DNA from: Microbacterium sp. 1S1 | Lineage (GTDB): Bacteria > Actinomycetota > Actinomycetes > Actinomycetales > Microbacteriaceae | Direction of reading: 5' to 3' | NCBI RefSeq assembly: GCF_008271365.1 | Contig: NZ_CP043430.1 | Coordinates: 2,480,001-2,544,000, forward strand | DNA length: 64,000 nt | Shown: positions 19,374 to 29,074 of the stretch, piece after piece | Layout of the letters: the number at the start of each line of letters is the position of its first letter | Numbering within the stretch: position 1 is the first letter of the stretch | Position numbers and translations under genes: made by a program | The notes under the pieces: generated by a model | Database searches by the model: none | What the model saw: only the letters and a program-made list of their open reading frames with translations | Told to the model about the DNA's origin: nothing

Positions 19374-21204
19374 TCAGGCCTTGTGACGCGGCTTCCGGAA
19401 CGGCTTCTCCTCGCGGTCGCGGCGCGTCGGGCGCTCGTCACGGTCGTATCGGGACGGACGTCCACGGCCGTCGCCGTCGCGCGAGGACGAACCCCGTCGT
19501 GCCCCGGGGCCGCGGTCGGGTGCGATCTCGATCAACCGTCCCGAGATGCGGGTGTCGCGGAGCTTGTCCAGTACGGCGGAGTCGAGGTTCGCGGGCAGCT
19601 CGACGATCGAGAAGTCCGGGCGGATCGTGATCGCTCCGAAGTCGTCGCGGCCCAGACCGCCCTCGTTCGCCAGCGCCCCCACGATCTGCCGCGGTTCGAC
19701 GCGGTGCCGTCGGCCCACCTCGATCCGGTACGGCGTGTAGTCGCCGCGGCCGCGGCGCTCCCGCGGCTCGCGGGGCTCCCGGGTCTGGCGCTCGCGTTGC
19801 GGACGGTTGTCGGCGGCGACCGCCTGGGAGAGGGCGTCGTCGGCCGGGTCGAGCAGCAGCGGGGTGGCGCCCTGGGCAACGACCGCGAGAGCTGCCGCGA
19901 CGTCCCCCTCCGGCACGTCGTGATGCCGGACGTAGTGGGCGATGATGTCGCGGAACGCGTCGATGCGTGACGTCTCAGAGAGCGCGGTCGTGATCGCGTC
20001 GTCGAAGCGGGCGAGCCGGGTCGTGTTCACGTCCTCGGTGCTCGGCAGCTGCATCTGCGTGGGCTGCTGACGCGTCGCCTTCTCGATGTGCTTGAGCAGG
20101 TAGCGCTCGCGCGGGGTGATGAAGCTGATCGCGTCGCCCGTCCGACCGGCCCGCCCGGTCCGTCCGATGCGGTGGACGTAGGACTCGGTGTCGGTCGGGA
20201 TGTCGAAGTTGACGACGTGGCTGATGCGCTCGACGTCGAGACCGCGGGCGGCGACGTCCGTGGCGACGAGGATGTCGAGCTTGCCGTCCTTGAGCTGGTT
20301 GACGCTGCGCTCGCGCTGCACCTGCGGCACGTCGCCGTTGATCGCCGCGGCGGAGTACCCGCGGGCTCGCAGTTTCTCCGCGAGGGTCTCGGTCTCGTTC
20401 TTCGTGCGGACGAAGACGATCATCCCGTCGAAGTTCTCGACCTCGAGGATGCGAGTCAGGGCGTCGACCTTCTGGGCGTACGAGACGACGAGGTAGCGCT
20501 GCGTGATGTTCGTGTTGGTCGCGGTCTTGGACTTGACCGTGATCTCCTCCGGGTCGCGCAGGTACTGCTGAGCGAGGCGGCGGATCTGCGCCGGCATGGT
20601 GGCGGAGAACAGGGCGACCTGCTTCTCCTCGGGGGTCTGAGCGAGGATCTGTTCGACGTCCTCGGCGAAGCCCATCTTCAGCATCTCGTCGGCTTCGTCC
20701 AGCACCAGGTACTGCAGCTCCGAGAGGTCGAGCGTTCCCTTGGCCAGGTGGTCCATGATGCGGCCGGGCGTGCCGACGATGACGTGCACCCCACGGCGGA
20801 GCGCGGACAACTGCACACCGTAGCCCTGGCCGCCGTAGACGGGCAACACGTGCACGCCCTTCATGCGAGAGGCATACGACTCGAACGCCTCGCAGACCTG
20901 GAGCGCGAGCTCACGGGTCGGGGCGAGGACGAGGGCCTGCGGGGTCTTCTGGGCGACATCGAGCCGCTCCAGCACGGGGAGGGCGAACGCGGCGGTCTTG
21001 CCGGTGCCGGTCTGCGCCATGCCGACCACGTCGCGGCCGGCGAGGAGCGTGGGAATCGTCGCGGCCTGGATGGGGGAGGGGGTTTCGTACCCGAGGTCCT
21101 TGATGGCCTTGAGGACCGGCCCGGTGATGCCGAGGTCCTCGAATCCGGGGGGTTGCAGGGGACTCGTCGGGGGCGTCGGCGGGGGTCACTTCTTCTGGGG
21201 TCAC
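19374..21204 (-). CDS. DEAD-box RNA helicase (DeaD/CsdA type), frameshift near the N-terminus
   Basis: Helicase core: Q-motif region GFEDLGITGPVLKAIKDLGY, motif I AQTGTGKT, PTRELA, DEAD (LDEADEMLK), SAT, ARGLDV, HRIGRTGRAGR; then an Arg/Gly-rich linker, a DbpA/CsdA-type RNA-binding domain (YRIEVGRRHRVEPRQIVGAL) and a basic tail. The frame containing motif I has no usable start: it meets a TGA at 21186-21188. A start in a neighbouring frame, GTG 21204, is preceded by TACCCT with exactly 6 nt spacing, and reads MTPEEVTPADAPDESPATP into the Q motif if one of the six G at 21147-21152 is removed. So either a homopolymer base-call error or a real lesion. About 608 residues if repaired. Confidence 0.88.
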
Positions 21205-21210
21205 TTCCCA

Positions 21211-21216
21211 AGGGTA
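21211..21216 (-). promoter_or_regulatory. -10 box (TACCCT) of the DEAD-box helicase
   Basis: TACCCT on the minus strand, 6 nt before GTG 21204; supports that start and hence the frameshift reading. Confidence 0.5.
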
Positions 21217-21251
21217 GCGCGCCCGCCCATCCGCTTCCTGTGCGGCCGGAT

Positions 21252-22952
21252 TCAGGCTCCCGACGTGAGGGCGAGCAGCTTCTCCTTCACCTGGCGGCGA
21301 AGCACCTTTCCGATCAGCGACTTCGGCAGCTCGTCGACGACGAACACCCGGCGCGGCACCTTGTACGGCGTGAGGATGTTGCGTGCATACTCGCGGATCG
21401 CTTCGACGTCGACATCCGCGCCGGCATCGACGACGACTGCGGCGACGACCTCCTCGCCCGAGTGGTCGCTGGGCAGACCGACTACGGCGGCGTCGACGAC
21501 CGAGGGGTGCTGGCGCAGTGCGTTCTCCACCTCGGTCGGTGCGACGTTGAAGCCGCCGGTGATGATGAGCTCCTTGATGCGGTCGACGATGCGCACGAAT
21601 CCCGCGTCGTCGATCGTGACGATGTCGCCGGTCCGATACCAACCGTCGACGAAGACCGCCTCGGTCTCCTCGGGCTTGCCGTAGTAGCCGGAGAAGACCT
21701 GGGGTCCGCGCACGACGAGCTCGCCGGCCGAGCCGGCCGGCACGTCATCGGTGGGATTCTCGGGGTCGACGACGCGGCACTCCGTCCCGGGAAGAGGGAG
21801 GCCGACGGTGCCGGGGACGCGGTTGTCGGCGACCGGGTTCGCCATGAGCACGGGAGAGCACTCGCTCAGACCGTACCCCTCGACGAGGTAGCCGTGCGTG
21901 GCGGCCTCGAACGGGACGACCAGCTCGTGCGGCAGGGCCATCGCGCCGGAGATCGCCACCTCGATCCCGTCGAGCGAGACGCCCCGTGCGTTCGCCGCGG
22001 CCAGCAGCCGGTCGGCGATGGGCGGAACGAGCGGGAGGAAGGTCGCCGGGTGTTTCTTGACGACATCGAGCACGAGGTCGGGATCGAACTTCGGGAAGAG
22101 CACGAGACGCGCACCCATCGACATCGCGAAGGTGAGGCAGAGCGTCAGCCCATACGCGTGGAACATGGGCAACACCGCGTACACGACGCACCCTTTGCCG
22201 CGCTGGATGGACGGCACCCAGGCCTGGGACTGGGCGGCGTTGGCGAGGAGGTTGCGGTGGGTGAGGGCAGCACCCTTCGGCGTGCCGGTCGTCCCGGACG
22301 TGTACTGGATGATCGCGAGGTCGTCCGTGCCGGGCTGCGGGTGCGACGCGGGGATCGGGTCCCTGGCCACCACCGACTCCCAGAGGACGGTGCCGCGAAC
22401 GCGCTCGGTCAGTGCAGCCCGCGATTCCCTCGCCTTCGCGACCGGCAGCCGGAGGGCGAAGCGGGTGAAGGCGGGCATGGCCCGCGTAACGTCGACGGAC
22501 ACGAGCGTGGAGACAGCCAGGTCGCTCGGGAACTCCTGCACCGTCGCGACGACCTTGTTCCAGACGATCGCGTGCTTGGCGCCGTGGTCCTCGAACTGCT
22601 TGCGCAGCTCGCGAGGGGTGTAGAGCGGGTTGTGCTCGACCACGACGGCGCCGAGCCGGAGCACCGCGTAGAACGCGATGATGTGCTGCGGGCAGTTCGG
22701 CAGGACGATCGCGACGGGATCGCCCGCACGGACGCCGAGATCCCGGAGCCCCGCGGCGGCGCGATCGATCGCCTCCTGCAGCTGCGCGTAAGTGGTCTCC
22801 CTGCCGAAGAACTGCAGAGCCGGCGCGTCGGGGTAGTCGCGTGCCGAGGCGGCGACGATGTCCACGAGGGAGCCGCTGACGGGGGCGAGGTCCTCCGGAA
22901 CGCCGTCGGCATAGCTGGCGATCCACGGGCGAGGGGGCTGGAACGTGCTCAC
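21252..22952 (-). CDS. Long-chain fatty acid-CoA ligase (AMP-forming)
   Basis: 566 residues of the ANL superfamily. P-loop-like motif IIQYTSGTTGTPKGAALTH, A5 region VEGYGLSECSPV, A7 segment WYRTGDIVTID, A8 hinge IKELIITGGFNVAPTEVE and the C-terminal catalytic Lys in LPKSLIGKVLRR. It activates fatty acids to acyl-CoA at the membrane. Start GTG 22952 has TAAGCT 6 nt upstream (22959-22964), a leaderless promoter. The following helicase start lies 47 nt further on and has its own promoter. Exact chain-length preference cannot be read here. Confidence 0.92.
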   Translation of the reverse strand: MSTFQPPRPWIASYADGVPEDLAPVSGSLVDIVAASARDYPDAPALQFFGRETTYAQLQEAIDRAAAGLRDLGVRAGDPVAIVLPNCPQHIIAFYAVLRLGAVVVEHNPLYTPRELRKQFEDHGAKHAIVWNKVVATVQEFPSDLAVSTLVSVDVTRAMPAFTRFALRLPVAKARESRAALTERVRGTVLWESVVARDPIPASHPQPGTDDLAIIQYTSGTTGTPKGAALTHRNLLANAAQSQAWVPSIQRGKGCVVYAVLPMFHAYGLTLCLTFAMSMGARLVLFPKFDPDLVLDVVKKHPATFLPLVPPIADRLLAAANARGVSLDGIEVAISGAMALPHELVVPFEAATHGYLVEGYGLSECSPVLMANPVADNRVPGTVGLPLPGTECRVVDPENPTDDVPAGSAGELVVRGPQVFSGYYGKPEETEAVFVDGWYRTGDIVTIDDAGFVRIVDRIKELIITGGFNVAPTEVENALRQHPSVVDAAVVGLPSDHSGEEVVAAVVVDAGADVDVEAIREYARNILTPYKVPRRVFVVDELPKSLIGKVLRRQVKEKLLALTSGA

Positions 22953-22958
22953 GCGCCC

Positions 22959-22964
22959 AGCTTA
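22959..22964 (-). promoter_or_regulatory. -10 box (TAAGCT) of the acyl-CoA ligase gene
   Basis: TAAGCT on the minus strand, 6 nt before GTG 22952. Confidence 0.55.
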
Positions 22965-23004
22965 GGCGGGCCGTGCCGCGCCGAGCGGTGGCCGACGCGC
23001 CAAC

Positions 23005-23010
23005 TAGACT
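23005..23010 (+). promoter_or_regulatory. -10 box (TAGACT) of gatCAB
   Basis: TAGACT, 6 nt before GTG 23017; a leaderless promoter divergent from that of the ligase gene, 40 nt away. Likely drives the whole gatC-gatA-gatB operon. Confidence 0.65.
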
Positions 23011-23016
23011 GGGGGC

Positions 23017-23316
23017 GTGTCTGAAATCACCCCTGATCTTGTGCGCCATCTCGGCGTGCTCGCGCGCATCCAGCTGAACGACGACGAGGTGACACGGCTC
23101 ACGGGCCAGCTCGACGCCATCGTCGACAACATCGCCAAGGTGTCCGAGGTCGCGACCGCCGATGTCGCCGCGACCAGCCACCCGATCCCGCTGAGCAACG
23201 TGTTCCGCCCCGACGTGGTCGGCGAGACGCTGACGCATGAGCAGGTGCTGCAGAACGCGCCCGACCAGGCCGACGGCCGCTTCCGTGTCACCGCGATCCT
23301 GGGAGAAGAGCAGTGA
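23017..23316 (+). CDS. gatC: Asp-tRNA(Asn)/Glu-tRNA(Gln) amidotransferase subunit C
   Basis: 99 residues. The N-terminal helical part ([20 protein letters not shown]) and the C-terminal arm with [20 protein letters not shown] and [10 protein letters not shown] are typical of GatC, the linker that wraps GatA and GatB together. First gene of a tight gatCAB operon; its stop overlaps gatA by 4 nt (GTGA). The complex converts misacylated Glu-tRNA(Gln) and/or Asp-tRNA(Asn) to the right aminoacyl-tRNA, implying this organism lacks glutaminyl-tRNA synthetase. Confidence 0.95.
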   Translation: MSEITPDLVRHLGVLARIQLNDDEVTRLTGQLDAIVDNIAKVSEVATADVAATSHPIPLSNVFRPDVVGETLTHEQVLQNAPDQADGRFRVTAILGEEQ

Positions 23317-24830
23317 GCGAAATCATCCAGCTGACCGCGGCGGAGCTCGCCGACAAGCTCGCCGCGCGGGAGGTCTCCAGCGTCGAGGCCACGCAGGCGC
23401 ACCTCGATCGCATCGCGCAGGTCGACGGCGACGTGCACGCGTTCCTGCACGTCAACGAGCACGCGCTCGACGCGGCGGCGGACGTCGACGCGCGCCGCGC
23501 GTCGGGCGAGCAGCTCGGACCGATCGCCGGCGTCCCCCTCGCGATCAAGGACGTCCTGGTCACGACCGATCAGCCGACCACGAGCGGCTCGCGCATCCTC
23601 GAGGGCTACCGCTCGCCGTACGATGCGACGGTCGTGGCTCGCTCCCGCGCGGCCGGCCTCATCCCGCTCGGTAAGACGAACATGGACGAGTTCGCGATGG
23701 GCTCCTCCACGGAGCACTCCGCGTACGGCCCGACGCGCAACCCGTGGGATCTCGACCGGATCCCCGGCGGCTCGGGCGGTGGTTCCGCTGCGGCCGTCGC
23801 CGCCTTCGAGGCCCCGCTCGCCCTCGGCTCCGACACCGGCGGATCGATCCGTCAGCCCGCTCACGTGACGGGCACGGTCGGCGTGAAGCCGACCTACGGC
23901 GGCGTCAGCCGCTACGGCGCGATCGCGTTGGCGTCGAGCCTCGACCAGGTCGGCCCGGTCACCCGCACCGTCCTCGACGCGGGCCTGCTGCATGACGCGA
24001 TCGGAGGCCACGACCCGAAGGACTCCACGTCTCTCGACGAGCAGTGGCCGTCCTTCGCCGCAGCCGCGCGCGAGGGTGCGCGCGGGGACGGGCTCAAGGG
24101 TCTCCGCGTCGGCGTGATCCGCGAGCTTCCCGACAGCGGTTTCCAGCAGGGCGTCGCGTCCTCCTTCCGCAGCGCGCTGGCGCTGCTCGAGGCACAGGGA
24201 GCGGAGATCGTCGAGATCGGTGCGCCGCACTTCGAGTACGGCGTCGCCGCCTACTACCTGATCCTCCCGGCCGAGGCCTCCAGCAACCTCGCCAAGTTCG
24301 ATTCGGTCCGGTTCGGGCTCCGTGTCACCCCGGCGGGCAACCCCACCGTCGAGGACGTGATGTCCGCTACGCGCGACGCCGGTTTCGGTGACGAGGTCAA
24401 GCGCCGTATCATCCTCGGCACCTACGCGCTGTCCGCCGGGTACTACGACGCCTACTACGGCAGCGCGCAGAAGGTCCGCACGCTGATCCAGCAGGACTTC
24501 GCGGCCGCCTTCGCCGATGTCGACGTCATCGCGACGCCCTCCGCGCCGACCACGGCGTTCAAGCTCGGCGAGAAGATCGACGACCCGCTGCAGATGTACC
24601 TGAACGACATCACCACGATCCCGGCGAACCTCGCCGGGGTCCCCGGCATCTCGATCCCGAGTGGTCTGTCGGACGACGATGGCCTTCCTGTCGGCATCCA
24701 GTTCCTCGCCCCGGCGCGGGAGGACGCTCGCCTGTACCGGGTGGGCGCCGCCCTCGAGTCGCTCCTCGTCGACTCCTGGGGCGAGCCGCTGCTGTCCCGT
24801 GCTCCCCAGCTGGAAGGAGGCGCGCGCTGA
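23313..24830 (+). CDS. gatA: Asp-tRNA(Asn)/Glu-tRNA(Gln) amidotransferase subunit A
   Basis: 505 residues, amidase-signature family. The Ser-cisSer-Lys triad is visible as Lys79 (AIKDVLV), Ser154 (first Ser in [15 protein letters not shown]) and nucleophile Ser178 ([10 protein letters not shown]). It releases ammonia from glutamine, which is channelled to GatB. The GTG start overlaps gatC, and its TGA overlaps the gatB ATG by one base, so the three are translationally coupled. No anomalies seen. Confidence 0.97.
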   Translation: MSEIIQLTAAELADKLAAREVSSVEATQAHLDRIAQVDGDVHAFLHVNEHALDAAADVDARRASGEQLGPIAGVPLAIKDVLVTTDQPTTSGSRILEGYRSPYDATVVARSRAAGLIPLGKTNMDEFAMGSSTEHSAYGPTRNPWDLDRIPGGSGGGSAAAVAAFEAPLALGSDTGGSIRQPAHVTGTVGVKPTYGGVSRYGAIALASSLDQVGPVTRTVLDAGLLHDAIGGHDPKDSTSLDEQWPSFAAAAREGARGDGLKGLRVGVIRELPDSGFQQGVASSFRSALALLEAQGAEIVEIGAPHFEYGVAAYYLILPAEASSNLAKFDSVRFGLRVTPAGNPTVEDVMSATRDAGFGDEVKRRIILGTYALSAGYYDAYYGSAQKVRTLIQQDFAAAFADVDVIATPSAPTTAFKLGEKIDDPLQMYLNDITTIPANLAGVPGISIPSGLSDDDGLPVGIQFLAPAREDARLYRVGAALESLLVDSWGEPLLSRAPQLEGGAR

Positions 24831-26344
24831 TGGCCGCCGCCAAGCTCATGGACTTCGACAAGGCGCTCGAGCTGTTCGAGCCCGTCCTCGGATTCGAGGT
24901 GCACGTCGAGCTCAACACGAACACGAAGATGTTCTCCGACGCCCCCAACCCCGCGAACGAGGCGTATCACGCGGCGGAGCCGAACACCTTGATCGCCCCG
25001 GTCGACCTGGGTCTGCCCGGTTCGCTGCCGGTCGTCAACGAGACGGCCATCCGGTCGTCGATCAGCCTCGGTCTCGCGCTGGGCTGCTCGATCGCCGAGT
25101 CCAGCCGCTTCGCACGGAAGAACTACTTCTACCCGGACCTGGGCAAGAACTACCAGATCTCCCAGTACGACGAGCCCATCGCGTTCGAGGGTTCGGTCGA
25201 GGTGGAGCTCGAGGACGGCACGGTGGTGACGATCCCGATCGAGCGGGCGCACATGGAGGAGGACGCCGGCAAGCTCACGCACATGGGCGGCTCGACCGGC
25301 CGGATCCAGGGCGCCGAGTACTCGCTCGTCGACTACAACCGGGCCGGGGTGCCGCTCGTCGAGATCGTGACGAAGACGATCTTCAGCACCGACCACCGCG
25401 CGCCGGAGGTCGCCAAGGCGTACGTCGCCGCGATCCGCGACATCGTCCGCGGGCTCGGCATCTCCGAGGCTCGCCTCGAGCGCGGGAACCTTCGCTGTGA
25501 CGCGAACGTGTCGCTGCGTCGTCGTGGTGAGGAGAAGCTCGGTACGCGCACGGAGACGAAGAACGTCAACTCGATGCGCTCGGTCGAGCGTGCCGTCCGC
25601 TACGAGATCCAGCGCCAGGCGCAGATCCTCGCCGACGGAGGGACCATCATCCAGGAGACGCGGCACTGGCATGAGGACACCGGGACCACCTCTCCCGGGC
25701 GTCCGAAGTCGGATGCCGACGACTACCGCTACTTCCCTGAGCCCGATCTCCTTCCCGTGCAGCCCTCCCCGGAGCTGATCGAGGAGCTCCGTGCCGCGCT
25801 GCCCGAGCAGCCCGTGGCCCGGCGGCGTCGACTGATGGACGAATGGGGCTTCACGCCGCTGGAGTTCCAGGACGTGCGCAACGGTGGTCTGCTCGACGTC
25901 GTGGAGGCCACCATCGCCGCCGGTGCCACGCCGGCCGCGGCGCGGAAGTGGTGGACGGGAGAGATCACCCGCCTCGCCAACGCGCAGGAGAAGGACGCCG
26001 CCGAGCTCGTCAGCCCGGAGAACGTCGCCGCGCTGCAGCAGCTCGTCGACGCGGGGACGCTGACGGACAAGCTCGCACGGCAGGTGCTGGAGGGCGTGAT
26101 CGCGGGCGAGGGCTCCCCCCAGGAGGTCGTCGACGCCCGAGGTCTCGCCGTGGTGTCGGACGACGGCGCGCTCATCGCTGCGATCGACGATGCCCTTGCG
26201 GCGCAGCCTGACGTGATGGCGAAGATCAAGGACGGCAAGGTCCAGGCCGCTGGTGCCATCATCGGCGCTGTCATGAAGGCCATGAAGGGCCAGGCCGACG
26301 CCGCCCGCGTCCGCGAACTCATCCTCGAGCGCGCGGCGCAGTGA
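24830..26344 (+). CDS. gatB: Asp-tRNA(Asn)/Glu-tRNA(Gln) amidotransferase subunit B
   Basis: 504 residues. Cradle domain with [51 protein letters not shown] and RCDANVSLR, then the C-terminal helical and YqeY/tail domain that binds the tRNA elbow ([16 protein letters not shown] and a C-terminal [16 protein letters not shown]). GatB phosphorylates the misacylated tRNA and uses GatA-derived ammonia. Last gene of gatCAB; dinB follows after about 50 nt with its own promoter. Confidence 0.97.
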   Translation: MAAAKLMDFDKALELFEPVLGFEVHVELNTNTKMFSDAPNPANEAYHAAEPNTLIAPVDLGLPGSLPVVNETAIRSSISLGLALGCSIAESSRFARKNYFYPDLGKNYQISQYDEPIAFEGSVEVELEDGTVVTIPIERAHMEEDAGKLTHMGGSTGRIQGAEYSLVDYNRAGVPLVEIVTKTIFSTDHRAPEVAKAYVAAIRDIVRGLGISEARLERGNLRCDANVSLRRRGEEKLGTRTETKNVNSMRSVERAVRYEIQRQAQILADGGTIIQETRHWHEDTGTTSPGRPKSDADDYRYFPEPDLLPVQPSPELIEELRAALPEQPVARRRRLMDEWGFTPLEFQDVRNGGLLDVVEATIAAGATPAAARKWWTGEITRLANAQEKDAAELVSPENVAALQQLVDAGTLTDKLARQVLEGVIAGEGSPQEVVDARGLAVVSDDGALIAAIDDALAAQPDVMAKIKDGKVQAAGAIIGAVMKAMKGQADAARVRELILERAAQ

Positions 26345-26381
26345 TCGTCGGTCCCCGGGCCTCCGTGTCGGAGGTCCGGGG

Positions 26382-26387
26382 GACAAT
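26382..26387 (+). promoter_or_regulatory. -10 box (GACAAT) of dinB
   Basis: GACAAT lies 6 nt before ATG 26394 with the same geometry as other leaderless promoters. I see no SOS-box-like palindrome around it. Confidence 0.45.
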
Positions 26388-26393
26388 GGGTGC

Positions 26394-27650
26394 ATGGGAC
26401 ACGGTGATGGCAGGGGCCGCATGGTGTCCTCGGCCGACGCCGACGATTCCGGGACGAGGATCCTCCACGTCGACATGGACGCGTTCTATGCGGCCGTCGA
26501 GGTGCTGGACGACCCGAGCCTCCGTGGGCGGCCCCTGATCATCGGATCTCCGGACGGGCGCTCCGTCGTTTCGAGCGCCTCCTATGAAGCGCGCCGCTAC
26601 GGCGTTCGGTCCGCAATGCCGGTGGCCCAGGCGGTGCGGTTGTGTCCGGCAGCGCGCATCGTCCCGCCGCACTTCCCGCGGTACCAGGAGGTCTCGCGGC
26701 AGGTCATGGCGATCTTCGAGTCGTTCACACCGCTCGTGGAGCCGCTGTCCGTGGACGAGGCCTTTCTCGACGTCCAAGGGGTGCGCCGGCTCTGGGGGAG
26801 CCCCGCGCAGATCGCCGCTCAGATCCGCGAGCGAGTGCTCGCGGAGGTCGGGATCACTTGCAGCGTCGGTGTGGCCGCGACGAAGCACGTGGCGAAGATG
26901 GCTTCGACCATCGCCAAGCCGGACGGCATGCTCGTCGTCGCCGAGTCCGACACCCTCGCCTTCCTCGCGCCGCGACCGGTACGGGCGCTCTGGGGGGTCG
27001 GACCGAAAGCGGCGGAGGCACTCGAGGCTCGCGGCCTTCGTACGATCGGCGACCTTCGTAGCGCGCCGCCGGAGATGCTGGACAGGGCGGTGGGACCAGC
27101 CCTGAGCGCACGTCTCGCGCAACTGGCCAGGGGCGAGGACGCCCGTGCTGTGGACACGGAGCGGGTGGAGAAGAGCATCGGTCACGAGGAGACCTTCGAC
27201 CACGACATCACCGACCGCGCCTTCCTCCGTGCCGAACTGCTGCGGCTCGCTGACAGGGTCGGGGCACGCCTGCGCCGAGCCGGGTGGGAGACGACGACCG
27301 TCTCGATCAAGATCCGTTTCGACGACTTCCGCACCGTCAACCGGTCGCAGACCTTGAGCGAACCGACCGCCGTCGGCCAGCGGATCGGCGAAGCCGCGCA
27401 GAGCCTGTTCGCGCTCATCGACCGGCGGGACCCCATCCGCCTCGTGGGTGTCCGAGCCGAGAACCTGCGGCCCGCGGGCGGAGGCGCACTGGCTCTCTGG
27501 GACGACGACGAGGACTGGCGCAAGGTCGAGGGGGCCGTCGACGAGGCCATCGCGCGGTTCGGGACGGCGACCATCAGCAGGGCGCGACACATCGGACGAG
27601 GTGAGGGCCGAGGTGCCGCGCGGCACCCGAAAGACCATGGCGTCGATTGA
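26394..27650 (+). CDS. dinB: DNA polymerase IV (Y family)
   Basis: 418 residues. Catalytic palm: HVDMDAFYAAVE, SYEARRYGVRSAMP, and LSVDEAFLDV (the Asp-Glu pair); then HhH and the little-finger domain (ETTTVSIKIRFDDFRTVNRS). This translesion polymerase extends past damaged bases. The first residues to about 18 are a non-conserved extension; an alternative start is GTG/ATG-poor, and the leaderless box supports ATG 26394. The C-terminus ends RAARHPKDHG-like and lacks an obvious beta-clamp motif at the extreme end. Confidence 0.94.
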   Translation: MGHGDGRGRMVSSADADDSGTRILHVDMDAFYAAVEVLDDPSLRGRPLIIGSPDGRSVVSSASYEARRYGVRSAMPVAQAVRLCPAARIVPPHFPRYQEVSRQVMAIFESFTPLVEPLSVDEAFLDVQGVRRLWGSPAQIAAQIRERVLAEVGITCSVGVAATKHVAKMASTIAKPDGMLVVAESDTLAFLAPRPVRALWGVGPKAAEALEARGLRTIGDLRSAPPEMLDRAVGPALSARLAQLARGEDARAVDTERVEKSIGHEETFDHDITDRAFLRAELLRLADRVGARLRRAGWETTTVSIKIRFDDFRTVNRSQTLSEPTAVGQRIGEAAQSLFALIDRRDPIRLVGVRAENLRPAGGGALALWDDDEDWRKVEGAVDEAIARFGTATISRARHIGRGEGRGAARHPKDHGVD

Positions 27651-27675
27651 TCGCACGCCGGGGCTCGCCGTCGGC

Positions 27676-27681
27676 TACCGT
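27676..27681 (+). promoter_or_regulatory. -10 box (TACCGT) of the GerW-like gene
   Basis: TACCGT, 6 nt before ATG 27688. Supports the short start chosen for that gene. Confidence 0.45.
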
Positions 27682-27687
27682 GGGAGC

Positions 27688-28005
27688 ATGCCGAACATTG
27701 CACTGGAACTCGGGAATCAGGTCGCGTCCTTCGGCGTGAAGAGCGCGTACGGGGAGCCGCAGGAGGTCGACGGGGTCGTGGTGACTCCGGTGGCGTTCAC
27801 GTACGCGGGCTTCGGCGGAGCGAGCGGAGACGGTGGCGAAGGCGGGGGAGGCGGCGGAGTCTCGGTTCCCGTCGGCGTCTACGTCCGTCGCGAAGAGGGC
27901 CTGCGTTTCGAGCCCAACATCGTGACTCTCCTCGTCGTCGCCGTGCCCTTCGTGTGGGTCACCGGTCGCGCGCTCACGCGCATCATCCGTGCCCTCAAGA
28001 AGTGA
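27688..28005 (+). CDS. GerW/YtfJ-like small membrane-anchored protein
   Basis: 105 residues. N-terminal half MPNIALELGNQVASFGVKSA then a VTPVAFTYAGFGGASGDGG glycine-rich segment and a VPVGVYVRREEGLRFEPN strand-rich part, followed by one C-terminal helix (IVTLLVVAVPFVWVTGRAL) and a basic end. This resembles the GerW (YtfJ) family, first named for spore proteins but common in non-sporulating actinobacteria, where the function is unknown. The next gene starts inside its last codons, so the two are probably expressed together. Confidence 0.65.
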   Translation: MPNIALELGNQVASFGVKSAYGEPQEVDGVVVTPVAFTYAGFGGASGDGGEGGGGGGVSVPVGVYVRREEGLRFEPNIVTLLVVAVPFVWVTGRALTRIIRALKK

Positions 28006-28570
28006 CGACGCGGTCGCAGCCGCCCTCTCACACGCCGCGGGCCTGATCGCGGATGACGTCCGCGCTCTCGCGGCGTCCAACCCCGTCGTGCTGATCGACG
28101 GCGGAAGCGGGGCGGGTAAGACGTCGCTCGCCGCGCGTCTTGCCCGTGCCTGGCCGGTGGCCGGCCGCGTGCAGATCGTTGCGCTCGATTCGCTGTACCC
28201 AGGGTGGGACGGCCTCGATGAGGGTGCGGAGCGGGCCCTCGAGGGCATTCTGCGGCCGCACGGACGCGGTCTGCTCGGCGCGTGGCGACGCTGGGATTGG
28301 GAGCGTGGCGAGGAGGCCGAGACGCACGCCGTGGATCCGGCCTTGGGCGTCATCGTCGAGGGCAGCGGCATCCTGCGCGCGTCGACGGCTCGCTTGGCCG
28401 ATGTCCGCGTCTGGGTGGAGTCGGGCGAGACCTCGCGCAAGTCGCGGGCGCTCGCAAGGGACGGCGATACCTACCGCCCGCACTGGGATCGCTGGGCCGC
28501 GCAGGAGCGCCGTCACATCGAGCGCGATCGCCCTCGAGAACTCGCCACGCGGATCGTCGAAGTCCCCTGA
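27989..28570 (+). CDS. P-loop kinase-like ATP-binding protein (uridine kinase-like)
   Basis: 193 residues, overlapping the previous gene by 17 nt in another frame. The P-loop IDGGSGAGKTSLAARLA lies at about residues 35-52; ALDSLYPGWDGLDEG and VIVEGSGILRASTARLADVR follow the nucleoside-kinase layout (uridine kinase/AAA18-type), with a lid-like Arg/Lys-rich part near RKSRALARDGDTYRPHWDRW. Substrate unknown; its annotation as uridine kinase would be over-precise. GTG 27989 is the first start after which the domain is complete. Confidence 0.75.
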   Translation: MPSRSDDAVAAALSHAAGLIADDVRALAASNPVVLIDGGSGAGKTSLAARLARAWPVAGRVQIVALDSLYPGWDGLDEGAERALEGILRPHGRGLLGAWRRWDWERGEEAETHAVDPALGVIVEGSGILRASTARLADVRVWVESGETSRKSRALARDGDTYRPHWDRWAAQERRHIERDRPRELATRIVEVP

Positions 28571-28576
28571 GCGCGG

Positions 28577-29074
28577 TCAGCGCAGCGCATCCGCATCGGT
28601 TTCATCGACGGCCTCGACCAGGAGTTCCAGTCGGTATCCGAGCCAGTCGTACACGGCCTGGCCATCGCCGCCGACATCCGGCTCCTCGTCGGTGATTCCG
28701 AGGCGGGTCGCGATCACGAGCCGAATCGCGGTGAGTGTCCGCAGCCATGCGTCGACCTCCCCACGGCGCACGAGGACGTCGCGGGGCTTGCGGGCGTCCT
28801 CATCGGTCACCTCGGCGTCGGGGTCGAAGTCCTCCAACGAGGCTCGCATCGTGCGGGCATCGTGCAGCCGACGGTCGAGGAGGTCAGCGCGCGTCGCCGA
28901 GGCGAAGGCCGTCGAGGCCCCCTCATCGTCCGGATAGGCGTTCGGCGTGAGTCGTGCCACACCGGGGTCGTCACCCTCGCCCTCCCGGAGCAGTTCCACG
29001 AAGTCGTCCACGAGGCGGGCCAGGTGCATTCCCTCGATGGTGGAGACGGAGAGGGTGACGGGTGGGGTGTTCAT
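28577..29074 (-). CDS. DUF2017-type protein linked to clpS
   Basis: 165 acidic residues, mostly helical, no transmembrane part or known catalytic motif (start MNTPPVTLSVSTIEGMHLAR; C-terminal VYDWLGYRLELLVEAV). Proteins of this family are regularly encoded right after clpS in actinobacteria; I assign the family from context and overall look. Its ATG overlaps the clpS stop (ATGA), so the two proteins are made together. A role in ClpS/ClpC-dependent proteolysis is inference only. Confidence 0.78.
   Translation of the reverse strand: MNTPPVTLSVSTIEGMHLARLVDDFVELLREGEGDDPGVARLTPNAYPDDEGASTAFASATRADLLDRRLHDARTMRASLEDFDPDAEVTDEDARKPRDVLVRRGEVDAWLRTLTAIRLVIATRLGITDEEPDVGGDGQAVYDWLGYRLELLVEAVDETDADALR

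Noticed and set aside
20088-23024. 978-residue plus-strand open frame
   Set aside because: Antisense shadow of the DEAD helicase and the acyl-CoA ligase; composition is low complexity and no domain is visible.
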